Source: Alphaproteobacteria bacterium
GTDB taxonomy: Bacteria > Pseudomonadota > Alphaproteobacteria > Micropepsales > Micropepsaceae
DNA length: 64,000 nt
Reading direction: 5' to 3'
Assembly: GCA_947473475.1 (NCBI GenBank)
Contig: CANJBZ010000004.1
Span: 1 to 64,000 of the forward strand
Shown here one piece after another: positions 26,707 to 34,694 of the stretch. The position numbers and the translations under genes were made by a program. Each line of letters opens with the position of its first letter. The stretch's first letter is position 1. Under the pieces are notes generated by a model, which was given only the letters and a program-made list of their open reading frames with translations, was not told where the DNA came from and searched no databases.

Positions 26707-28662
26707 ATGAAGCGGCTCTTTTCCATCAGCGTGCTCCTGCAGACAGCAACCATTGTCATGACGCTGGCAATCGCGGCTGTTTGCGGTGTGTACGCCCTGA
26801 GCGCATTGCGCAATCAGGAACAGGCACGCCGCGTGCCGCAGGTTTTGGAGCTCTCCAACAATCTTTATGCGGCGCTGGGCGCTATTCGTGCCGAGCGCGG
26901 GCGTGCATTCCGGCTCGTTGCTTCGTCACGGTTCGCAACCCGCGCCGACAACGCCGAACTCGACCGCATGCGTGCCGCGTCCGATAAAATCCTGACGGCG
27001 ACGCTTGCGGAACTGGCCGTTCTCGCGTTCGACCAACGCGACAAATCCGTCACCGAAATCCGCGATGCCCGGATTGGTTTTGAGGCGCTCCGGCAGCAAC
27101 TCGATGCCACGCTTAAGATGCCACTGGAGGATCGGCCTGCCGACCTCACCGAACGTTGGGCGGCAACCTACAATCGACTGGCGGACGCTATAGATCAGGT
27201 ATCGAACCGGCTTGAGAACGAACTCACCGTTACCGACGCCGTAGTGGCCGGACTGGTTCGCATAAAGCAGGTCGCATGGTCGCTGCGCACGGAAATCGGA
27301 CGCGACCGCGTCCGTGTTGCCACCGCGATCGCCAAGGGCCAGAGCCCGGATGGAGACTTTCGGCTCGAACTGGCTACGATAGCCGGACGGATCGATGGCC
27401 AATGGAAGATCCTCAAAGATCGCGTTGCTTTGTCGGATATCCCGCCGCAATTGAAAGAGTCCGTCGCGAAAGCAGAGAAGCTCTATTTTGGCGAGACCCG
27501 CGCTGCGCACGATGCGGCGCTCGCGGACCTTGCAGACGGGCGCACAACCTCACCGCAGATCAAAAAATGGTTGCAGTTGGTCAATCCGGCCCTGGACAGC
27601 GTTTTCGCGATCGGACAGGTCGCGCTGGATAGCGCGGGCGTTTATGCGCGCGCGCAATTTTCCATCGCGCAACGCGATTTCTATGCTGCTATCCTGCTGA
27701 TGAGCTGCTTTTGTATCATCGGTGTTCTGACCTCGGTCTATGTTGTCTTTGGCGTCGTGCGTCCCATGACCAGGGTGACCGAGGCGATGCGCTTAATTAC
27801 GGACGGAAACCTCACCAGTCACATCCCCTACAAAAATCGCGGCGATGAAATCAGATCGCTGGCGCATGGCTTACGGGTGTTCCGCGATAACGCCCTGGAA
27901 AAACAGCGTCTGCGCATAGAAAAGGACGGCGCCGTTGCGGCAAGCCGCGCCAAGTCGGAATTTCTCGCCAATGTCAGCCACGAATTGCGTACACCGCTGA
28001 ACGCCATTATCGGCTTCTCGGAGGTAATGAAGACCGAGCTGTTCGGCCCCGTCAGCGAACGGTATGGCGGCTATTCGACGGACATCTACAACAGCGGCAC
28101 GCATTTGCTGGGCCTCATCAACGAGATTCTCGATCTTTCCAAAGCGGAAGCAGGCCAGTTGGAGCTGCGCGAGGAAGTTGTCGATATCGCCGCGACGGTC
28201 GAAGCCTGTGTAAATCTAATCCGGGAGCCGGCGCGGAAGGCCGGCGTGCATTTGTCGGTGTATTTGGATTACGACGTGCCGTTCCTGCTGGCTGACGAGC
28301 GGCGCATGCGGCAGATCCTTATCAACCTCCTGTCCAATGCGGTGAAGTTCACGCCCGAAGACGGAGAGGTGACGGTCGCGACAGTGCGCGTCCCAGACGG
28401 GCTCGCTATCGAAGTGCGCGATACCGGCATCGGGATCGCGCCAGAAGATATTCCCAAGGCGCTAACGCCGTTCGGGCAGGTAGACAGCAAGATCAGCCGA
28501 AAATACGAAGGCACAGGTCTTGGCTTGCCGCTGGTGAAGCATCTGGCCGAATTGCATGGCGGCTCGCTGAGTATCGCGAGCGAGGTGAATGTTGGCACCA
28601 CGGTGACCGTGCTCCTGCCCGGTCTGCGCATTGTGCGGGTGGCGCAGCCGCTGCGGGCCTGA
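26707..28662 (+). CDS. membrane sensor histidine kinase (PleC/DivJ-like core)
   Basis: 651 residues. Helix 1 is at residues 5-30. A long helical periplasmic domain to about residue 330 contains LSNNLYAALGAIRAERGRAF, reminiscent of NIT or four-helix sensor domains. Helix 2 (AAILLMSCFCIIGVLTSVYVV) follows, then HAMP (PMTRVTEAMRLITDGNLTSHI), a HisKA box FLANVSHELRTPLNAIIGFS with the phospho-His, and an ATPase domain (LLSNAVKFTPEDG, DTGIGIAPEDIPKALTPFGQ, GTGLGLPLVKHL). No response regulator is adjacent. It lies directly upstream of the first ThDP-enzyme gene, in the same direction. Confidence 0.9.
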   Translation: MKRLFSISVLLQTATIVMTLAIAAVCGVYALSALRNQEQARRVPQVLELSNNLYAALGAIRAERGRAFRLVASSRFATRADNAELDRMRAASDKILTATLAELAVLAFDQRDKSVTEIRDARIGFEALRQQLDATLKMPLEDRPADLTERWAATYNRLADAIDQVSNRLENELTVTDAVVAGLVRIKQVAWSLRTEIGRDRVRVATAIAKGQSPDGDFRLELATIAGRIDGQWKILKDRVALSDIPPQLKESVAKAEKLYFGETRAAHDAALADLADGRTTSPQIKKWLQLVNPALDSVFAIGQVALDSAGVYARAQFSIAQRDFYAAILLMSCFCIIGVLTSVYVVFGVVRPMTRVTEAMRLITDGNLTSHIPYKNRGDEIRSLAHGLRVFRDNALEKQRLRIEKDGAVAASRAKSEFLANVSHELRTPLNAIIGFSEVMKTELFGPVSERYGGYSTDIYNSGTHLLGLINEILDLSKAEAGQLELREEVVDIAATVEACVNLIREPARKAGVHLSVYLDYDVPFLLADERRMRQILINLLSNAVKFTPEDGEVTVATVRVPDGLAIEVRDTGIGIAPEDIPKALTPFGQVDSKISRKYEGTGLGLPLVKHLAELHGGSLSIASEVNVGTTVTVLLPGLRIVRVAQPLRA

Positions 28663-28932
28663 AGCGCGGAACGCAGCGCGCAGGCCGTCTTCAATTACGA
28701 AAAACTGAGGCCCGGCAAGAACTCTCCTTGGGGCGGGGTCATATTCATGAAGCGAGCGGAATTTTCCTCGCCTGTCCCAGGGCTTAGCTCAACGGGGCCC
28801 CCTCTGCCCCGCTGTGCCGGCTGGACGCCCGGCTTCCTTGGCAAATCTTGTCGTTGACTTTTGCGGGTGGTAAACTCTTTGCGGCTTACCTCGGCCACAG
28901 AGGCGATCCACCAAATCCAAGGGACGGGAACC
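28663..28932 (+). promoter_or_regulatory. 270-bp leader region before ThDP enzyme 1
   Basis: A GC-rich stretch (GGGGCCCCCTCTGCCCC near 28795) with potential hairpins precedes TTGACTTTTG and TAAACT elements around 28850-28880 that could be part of a promoter. I looked for the conserved THI-box bases of a TPP riboswitch and did not find them. Confidence 0.3.
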
Positions 28933-30870
28933 GTGTCGAATAAGACGCCAGAGATGAAACGCCGCCAATTTCTTGCTGGAGCTGTAGCTGCACCGGCTGT
29001 CACCTTGGCGGCGAGCGCCACCAGGGCCGTGGCGCAGCCTGCGCCGGCACGGGCGGCTGTCCCCGCCAAGCCGCAGACAGTGGGCGACACCCAGGCTCCT
29101 TCCGAGCAGAGGATCGTCACCAGCGGCAAAGTCGGCGGCGACTTTATGGTCGACTGCCTTCGCGCACTGAACATCGATTTTGTCGCCTCCTGCCCAGGCT
29201 CGACCTTCCGCGGTCTGCAGGAGTCGCTCATCAACTACGGCATGAACACCAAGCCGGAGTTCATCACCTGTCTGCATGAAGAAGTGTCGGCGGCCATGTG
29301 TCATGGCTATGCGAAGATCGCCGGCAAGCCGATGTCGTGCCTGGTGCATGGCGTCGTCGGCACGCAGCATGCCGCGATGCCGATCTACAACGCTTATTGC
29401 GACCAGGCCCCGATGCTGGTCATGGCCGGCAATGTCGGCGAAGGCACCTCGAGGCGTCCCGGCGTGGAATGGGCGCACAGCGCGCATGACCAGGCGACCA
29501 TCGTCCGCGATTACGTGAAGTGGGACGATCAGGCGGCCAACCTGCAGGATTTCGCGGAAGGTGTTGTCCGTGCGTACGACATCGCCACGATCGCGCCCAT
29601 GGGGCCGGTCTTCGTGGTGGTCGATGCCGATCAGCAGGAAGAAGAAATCGACCCGAAAGAAAAGCTGTTCATTCCCAAGCTGCGCAAACGGTCCCAGCCG
29701 ATGGGCGATGCGGTCGCCGTTGCGGAAGCCGCCAAGATGCTGGTTGCGGCGGAAAATCCAGTGATCGTAGCGGGCCGTTATCAGCGCACCGCCGCCGGGC
29801 CCCAACTGCTGGCGCAACTCGCCGACACGCTGAATGCACCTGTGTTGGACGAGCGTTCGCGCATGAACATGCCGAACCGTCACCCCCTCAATCATACCGA
29901 ACGCGGCGCGGCGCTGCTGCGTCAGGCCGATGTGATTCTCTGCCTCGAGCCGATGGATCTGTTCGGCACGCTCAACAACGTCACCGACCTGATCGGCCGT
30001 CCGTCGACGCCGAAGATTCGCCCCGATGCCAAGGTGATCGTAATCGGCACCACGGATGCGCAAATCAAGGCGAACATCACGGCCTATGAGCGTTACAATC
30101 AGGCCGATCTGGGCATCACAGGCGATGCTGAAACGACCACGCCGTCCTTGATCCAGGCGATCGAGAAGGAAATCACGCCAAACCGCCGGTCTGCCCTGGC
30201 GACGCGTGGCCAAAAGCTTCGCGAGCAATCGACGGGCTTCATGAAGGCTGTCTATGCGCAGGCGGCCATGGGCTGGACGGCGAACCCGATCTCCACCGCG
30301 CGCACCTGCGCCGAAGTGTGGGAGCAGCTCAAGACCAGCGGCGGCGAATACACCATGTCGTCGGAAGCCAATTTCTTGAGCGATTGGCCGTACCGTCTTT
30401 GGAACATGGACAAGCCGTGGAATTCGATGGGCCGTTCCGTCGGCGGCGGCGTCGGCTACACCGCACCGGCATCGCTCGGCGCCGCGCTCGCCAACAAGGA
30501 GCATGGCCGCATCACGGTTTCGCTCAACGGCGACGGTGACCTGTTGATGCAGCCAGGCACGCTGTGGACCGCCGCGCACCATGAGATTCCTATCCTCTAT
30601 GTGGTGCACAACAACCGCGCCTACCATCAGGAATACATGCACGTTCAGCGCATGGCGCAGCGCAATCAGCGCGGCATCGATCGCGCCCATATCGGCACCA
30701 CGATCGACAATCCGAACATCGACTTCGCGACGCTGGCAAAATCCTATGGCGTCTACAGCGAAGGCCCGATCAGCAATCCGGTCGACCTTGGCCCCGCCAT
30801 TACACGCGCGCTTGCCGTGGTGAAAAAAGGCCAGCCCGCGCTGATCGACGTCGTGTCGCAGCCGCGCTAA
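28933..30870 (+). CDS. Tat-exported ThDP-dependent enzyme 1 (acetolactate synthase/pyruvate oxidase fold)
   Basis: 645 residues. A twin-arginine signal (MKRRQFLAGAVAAPAVTLAA) at residues 8-35 means export of a folded, cofactor-loaded protein. The three ThDP domains follow. The Pyr domain carries the catalytic Glu116 in LHEEVSAAMCHGYAKIAGKP. The middle domain has DERSRMNMPNRHPLNHT. The PP domain carries GDGD (533-536) and NN (560-561), the Mg-ThDP motif, and NRAYHQE. The GTG start is chosen by analogy with the GTG start of copy 2. It is followed after 26 bp by a cytochrome c gene. The reaction is unknown; by family it would decarboxylate or oxidise a 2-oxo compound. Confidence 0.88.
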   Translation: MSNKTPEMKRRQFLAGAVAAPAVTLAASATRAVAQPAPARAAVPAKPQTVGDTQAPSEQRIVTSGKVGGDFMVDCLRALNIDFVASCPGSTFRGLQESLINYGMNTKPEFITCLHEEVSAAMCHGYAKIAGKPMSCLVHGVVGTQHAAMPIYNAYCDQAPMLVMAGNVGEGTSRRPGVEWAHSAHDQATIVRDYVKWDDQAANLQDFAEGVVRAYDIATIAPMGPVFVVVDADQQEEEIDPKEKLFIPKLRKRSQPMGDAVAVAEAAKMLVAAENPVIVAGRYQRTAAGPQLLAQLADTLNAPVLDERSRMNMPNRHPLNHTERGAALLRQADVILCLEPMDLFGTLNNVTDLIGRPSTPKIRPDAKVIVIGTTDAQIKANITAYERYNQADLGITGDAETTTPSLIQAIEKEITPNRRSALATRGQKLREQSTGFMKAVYAQAAMGWTANPISTARTCAEVWEQLKTSGGEYTMSSEANFLSDWPYRLWNMDKPWNSMGRSVGGGVGYTAPASLGAALANKEHGRITVSLNGDGDLLMQPGTLWTAAHHEIPILYVVHNNRAYHQEYMHVQRMAQRNQRGIDRAHIGTTIDNPNIDFATLAKSYGVYSEGPISNPVDLGPAITRALAVVKKGQPALIDVVSQPR

Positions 30871-30896
30871 TCACAGAATATATAGGAAGAAAACGC

Positions 30897-31253
30897 GTGA
30901 TCAGACATTTGCAAGTTTACGGGGCCGGCATGCTTGCCGGCCTCCTCGTTGCGGGCAGCGCCTTTGCGCAAGGCGCACCGAACGGCAACACCGCCAATGG
31001 CAAGAAATTGTTCGAGACGGTCGGCTGCTTCCAATGCCACGGTTATGTGGGGCAGGGCGGCGGCGCCGGTCCGAAGTTGATCGATCCGCCGGTGTGGGAG
31101 GCGTTTATCGTGCAGTTGCGGACGCCGCGTCAGCAGATGCCGCCGTTCACGGCGAAGGTTCTGACGGACCAGCAAGCGGCGGACATTTATTCCTACGTGC
31201 AGACGTTCCCGAAACCGGCCGACCCGGCAACGATTCCGATGCTGCGGAATTAA
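30897..31253 (+). CDS. exported small cytochrome c 1, partner of ThDP enzyme 1
   Basis: 118 residues: a signal peptide (GLLVAGSAFA), then one class I cytochrome c domain with haem motif CFQCH at residues 44-48 and a probable axial methionine in QQMPPF. TDQQAADIYSYVQTF is the usual C-terminal helix. It is transcribed with the ThDP enzyme and ends at a strong terminator. It is presumably the periplasmic electron acceptor of that enzyme. This is an inference from the repeated pairing at three loci. Confidence 0.92.
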   Translation: MIRHLQVYGAGMLAGLLVAGSAFAQGAPNGNTANGKKLFETVGCFQCHGYVGQGGGAGPKLIDPPVWEAFIVQLRTPRQQMPPFTAKVLTDQQAADIYSYVQTFPKPADPATIPMLRN

Positions 31254-31271
31254 GGCTGCACTGAAGCGTAC

Positions 31272-31308
31272 AAAAGCCACCCTTCGGAAACGGAGGGTGG
31301 CTTTTTAT
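31272..31308 (+). terminator. strong rho-independent terminator after cytochrome c 1
   Basis: AAAGCCACCC pairs with GGGTGGCTTT through a 12-13 bp stem (one G-U), with loop GAAA, followed by TTTTTATTATT. Confidence 0.9.
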
Positions 31309-31311
31309 TAT

Positions 31312-31463
31312 TCTCGCGGAGCCGCGGGGAAATAAAAAGGGGAACCACAAAGGATACTAACAGACACCAAGAACACAAAGATTAAATCGTGCGCTTTGCG
31401 CGCCAAAACTTTTCTTCGTGATCTTCGTGTCTTCTTTGTGTCCTTTGTGGTTCCCCTTTTTTT
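31312..31463. repeat. bipartite inverted repeat with CTTTGTGGTTCCCC arms
   Basis: AAAAGGGGAACCACAAAGGA (about 31335-31355) is repeated inverted as TCCTTTGTGGTTCCCCTTTT (about 31439-31459), 85 bp apart. The interior is rich in CACAAAG and TTCGTG. The left flank CTCGCGGAGCCGCGG...AAGGGGAACC is partly repeated at 61366-61398. It is probably a small mobile or REP-like element. Confidence 0.7.
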
Positions 31464-31479
31464 GCGATTCCAAGCGACT

Positions 31480-32784
31480 CTAAAGCTTGCGTCCCGCGAT
31501 CCAGACGGAATCGATTTCCCGCGTGTTGCGGATGTTGGTCAGCGGATTGGCGTTCAGCACCAGCAAGTCGGCCGCCTTGCCCGGCGCGATGGCGCCGACA
31601 TCGTTCAGCTTCATGATGCGCGCGGCATCGCCGGTGGCAGATTTAATCACCTGCATCGGCGTCAAACCGGCCTGCGCCATCATCTCCATTTCGACGTGCT
31701 CGAAATAACCGGGCCAGCGGCCAAGATCGTTGGGGGAGGATGTATCCGTCCCCATGCCGATCAGAACACCCGCGTCGGCCAGCGCCTTCAGGTTCTTGTT
31801 GGCTTGCAGCAGCGCCTTTTTGATGTTTTGCACCGCCGGACTGTTGCGCGTTTCTTCCTGCAGTTTCGGATTCTTCAAGATGTCGACTTCGGTTTGGTAG
31901 CGATACAGCCCCTTCCTAAAAAACGGCTCCTGCCAGAAGGCCGGCTCGGTTTCATAGACGAAGACGGACAGATCGCGCGTCAGTGTCGGCACATAGCCGA
32001 TGTTGTTGCGCTTCATCATGTCGATGAGCTGCGTATCGACATCCTGGTCGCGCACGCTGTGCACGAGCGCGTTAGTGCCCTTCTCGATCGCGAGCTTGGC
32101 ATCCTTCAAATAGAAGATATGCACCGCCGTCATTAGCCCGCGCTTTTTGGCTTCATCGACCAGCGCGCCATAGATTTCGGGCGTCATGTCATCGGCGCGG
32201 CCATTGATGTGATATTTGATCAAGTCGGCCTTGACGCTCTGAAGCCGGGCGACACTGGCGCGTGCTTCCTCCGGCGTTTTGCCGATGGCGTTCATGCCGG
32301 CAGTAACCAGACGCGTGCGATCGGGAACGCCTGTGCGTTGCGCCTCACGGATGCGGAAGCCTTCGGCCTCGTCGGCGAGGGTGGAGGACCCGAGGCTGAC
32401 GACGGTTGTAACGCCGTAATCCGAATAGGCCTTCAATACCTGTTGCAGGTGCGCGGGCATCGGCAGCTTGGTGTTGTCATCGACCGTGACATGGCCGTGC
32501 GTGTTGATAAGGCCGGGCACGATCGTCTTACCCGTCATGCTCACACGGGTCGCATTGGCCGGGATCGTTACCGAAGCAGACGGCCCAACCGCGGTGATAC
32601 GGCCGTTCGCCATCAGGATGGTCGCGTTCTCGATCGCCGCGGCGCCCGTCCCGTCGATGACCCGCGCGCCCGTCAGGGCAACCGGTCCATTTTGCTGCGC
32701 CTGCGAGGGTCCCCAGGCAAGAGCGGTGGCGGCCAGAAATGCAGCGGCGCATATGGCGCGGCGCGACAGGTGGGTTTGAATCAC
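31480..32784 (-). CDS. exported amidohydrolase-family protein
   Basis: 434 residues with a signal peptide (AAAFLAATALAWGPSQA). The amidohydrolase fold is clear: GARVIDGTGAAAIENATILMANGRI, then metal-site VPGLINTHGHVTVDD, later AVHIFYLKDAKLAIEKGTNALVHSV, and the Asp of LIGMGTDTSSPNDLG. The end (GKAADLLVLNANPLTNIRNTREIDSVW) is typical. Related proteins hydrolyse cyclic amides, imides or peptidic prolines, and the substrate here is unknown. It lies between ThDP pairs 1 and 2 on the opposite strand. Confidence 0.9.
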   Translation of the reverse strand: MIQTHLSRRAICAAAFLAATALAWGPSQAQQNGPVALTGARVIDGTGAAAIENATILMANGRITAVGPSASVTIPANATRVSMTGKTIVPGLINTHGHVTVDDNTKLPMPAHLQQVLKAYSDYGVTTVVSLGSSTLADEAEGFRIREAQRTGVPDRTRLVTAGMNAIGKTPEEARASVARLQSVKADLIKYHINGRADDMTPEIYGALVDEAKKRGLMTAVHIFYLKDAKLAIEKGTNALVHSVRDQDVDTQLIDMMKRNNIGYVPTLTRDLSVFVYETEPAFWQEPFFRKGLYRYQTEVDILKNPKLQEETRNSPAVQNIKKALLQANKNLKALADAGVLIGMGTDTSSPNDLGRWPGYFEHVEMEMMAQAGLTPMQVIKSATGDAARIMKLNDVGAIAPGKAADLLVLNANPLTNIRNTREIDSVWIAGRKL

Positions 32785-32916
32785 GTTCTCCTCCTATTGG
32801 CTTTTCGCGCAGTCTAAGGCGGTTACGTGGAGTTCACCAGCGAGAAAGGCCAGGGACATATCTGCGCGCTGTGTTAACATTCGCGAAGCAGCAAGCCGAG
32901 GGAGGAACAACGGGCT

Positions 32917-34503
32917 ATGGCGAGGAATTCAGGCAAGTGGACGGTGTTGGCACTGATGGGCGGCGCCGCGATGGCGCTGGCGGGGGCGGCATCCGCTCAG
33001 CCGCAGCCGACGGCCCAATCGGTATTGGCGGCGGTGTCCAAAAACATGGGCGCCGACAATCTGAAGTGCATCACCTTCTCCGGCACCAGCGGCTATATCG
33101 GAATGGTCGGCCAGGCGCACGACATCAGGGATGATTGGCCGCGCGTGGAAATTTCCAATTACACGCGCACGATCAATTACGACGCGAAATCCTCCTATGA
33201 GGACCGCACCATTCGCCAGGGCAATTATCCGCGCATCGGCGGCGGCGGCATTCCCCTTCAGGGCGAGCAGCGGGCGCAGAACTATCTTGTCGATAAGGCG
33301 GCGTGGACCATGCAGGGCGGCAACGCCGTGGCGCAGCCGGACGCGGCCGATGTGCGCGCTATCGACATCTGGATGAGCCCGCACGGTTTCATCAAGGGCG
33401 CGATGGCGCCGGGCGCCAATCCGGTGTTGATCACGCGCTATGAGAACGGCGCGGTCGGTACGCCGGCCGGGCTGCGTTATCGCAAGCTCAACATCATTTC
33501 CTTCTCGTTCGGCAAATACCGGATCAACGGCACCATCAACGAGGACAATCTGCTGGAGCGCGTGGAAACACGCATTGCCAATCCGGTACGCGGCGACTTG
33601 AACTACGAAGCTGAATACAGCCAGTGGAAAGAGGTCAACGGCGTCAAATTCCCCGGCAATTTCCACAATCACACCGACTGGGATAACGAGACGCAGCCGC
33701 CGAACTACAATGGCGGACACAATTCGTTCGGTCTGACCGTCGCGGATATCAAGCCCAACGATTGCGGACAGGCGCTTACCGTTCCGGGGGGCGTCGCCAA
33801 CGCGCAAATCCCCGCGCCGGTCGTGACCACGCAAACGCTGGCGCCGGGCGTCACCTATTTGACCGGCGGTACGCATCACAGCGTAGCGGTGGAATTCCGC
33901 GATTACATCGCGTTGGTGGAAGCGCCGGTCGATCAAGCGCGGACGCTGGCGGTGTTCGATGCGGTGCGCCGCATGTATCCGAACAAGCCCATCAAATATG
34001 TGGTGAATTCGCACAATCACTTCGATCATCTGGGCGGTCTGCGCACCGCCTTCCATGAAGGCGCGGTGATCATCACCCATTCCAGCAACAAGGATTTCTA
34101 CAAGAACGAAGTCCTCAGCCACGATGTGTGGACACTCAATCCCGACCGCCTCTCGCTGTATCCGCCGACGGAATGGGACGAGGGCTATCAATTCGAGCCC
34201 GTCGATACGACCTACACGCTGAGCGACGGTCAGCGGCAGTTGCAGGTGTTCTACATGCAGGGCAGCCCGCACGCCGAAGGCATGGTGTTCGCCTATTTGC
34301 CGGCGGATAAGATTCTGATCGAGGCCGATGTCTACACGCCACCGGCCGCGGGCGCACCGTTGCCCGCACAGGCTCCTGCCGCCGCAGTGAATCTGTACGA
34401 CAACATCAAGGGCTATAAGCTCGACGTGACCACCGTCGTCGGTCTGCACGGCCGCGCGGTCCCATGGGCGGAATTCCTCCGCTTCGTGCAAAAGCCGAAC
34501 TAA
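32917..34503 (+). CDS. exported metallo-beta-lactamase-fold hydrolase
   Basis: 528 residues. The signal peptide ends AGAASA. Residues about 25-300 form an N-terminal domain I do not recognise (GYIGMVGQAHDIRDDWPR, YNGGHNSFGLTVADI). The C-terminal MBL domain has the dinuclear zinc motif VNSHNHFDHLGG, then QGSPHAEGMVFAYLP and ILIEADVYTPP. It is located 191 bp upstream of ThDP enzyme 2, same strand. As a periplasmic hydrolase it could supply the ThDP enzyme with substrate (inference). Confidence 0.88.
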   Translation: MARNSGKWTVLALMGGAAMALAGAASAQPQPTAQSVLAAVSKNMGADNLKCITFSGTSGYIGMVGQAHDIRDDWPRVEISNYTRTINYDAKSSYEDRTIRQGNYPRIGGGGIPLQGEQRAQNYLVDKAAWTMQGGNAVAQPDAADVRAIDIWMSPHGFIKGAMAPGANPVLITRYENGAVGTPAGLRYRKLNIISFSFGKYRINGTINEDNLLERVETRIANPVRGDLNYEAEYSQWKEVNGVKFPGNFHNHTDWDNETQPPNYNGGHNSFGLTVADIKPNDCGQALTVPGGVANAQIPAPVVTTQTLAPGVTYLTGGTHHSVAVEFRDYIALVEAPVDQARTLAVFDAVRRMYPNKPIKYVVNSHNHFDHLGGLRTAFHEGAVIITHSSNKDFYKNEVLSHDVWTLNPDRLSLYPPTEWDEGYQFEPVDTTYTLSDGQRQLQVFYMQGSPHAEGMVFAYLPADKILIEADVYTPPAAGAPLPAQAPAAAVNLYDNIKGYKLDVTTVVGLHGRAVPWAEFLRFVQKPN

Positions 34504-34506
34504 TTC

Positions 34507-34566
34507 ACACCCTCCCCTTGAGGGAGGATCGAATTTTCGGCGAAGCGAAAATTCGGGGAGGGGATA
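34507..34566. repeat. REP-like hairpin
   Basis: CCCTCCCCTTGAGGGAGG followed by CGAATTTTCG-GCGAAG-CGAAAATTCG and GGGGAGGGG. This is a nested palindrome of the same family as 36660-36796, downstream of the MBL gene. Confidence 0.75.
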
Positions 34567-34694
34567 ATGTCTCCTCCCCTTTTTTCTATCCAGACATCCC
34601 CTGTTCGCTTGCTTCACGCCATCTTCGAGCGCCGCGCTTGGATTTGCGCGGTGCCAGTGGCACATTCTCCGTAAAACGCCCGGGAGGAGCGCGA

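Noticed and set aside
26498-26710. A 70-codon frame before the histidine kinase
   Set aside because: No ribosome site and no recognisable motif; it overlaps the kinase start region.
28663-28932. TPP riboswitch before the ThDP genes
   Set aside because: I looked for the conserved CUGAGA and ACCUGA-type THI-box blocks and did not see them here or before the other two copies.
28789-30690. A 633-codon open frame antisense to ThDP enzyme 1
   Set aside because: It is a shadow of a high-GC coding strand. It has no domain motif, while the sense strand has a full ThDP enzyme.
34464-34694. N-terminal extension of ThDP enzyme 2
   Set aside because: It reads through a REP-like repeat. The GTG at 34695 has a good ribosome site and matches the Tat-signal start of the other copies.
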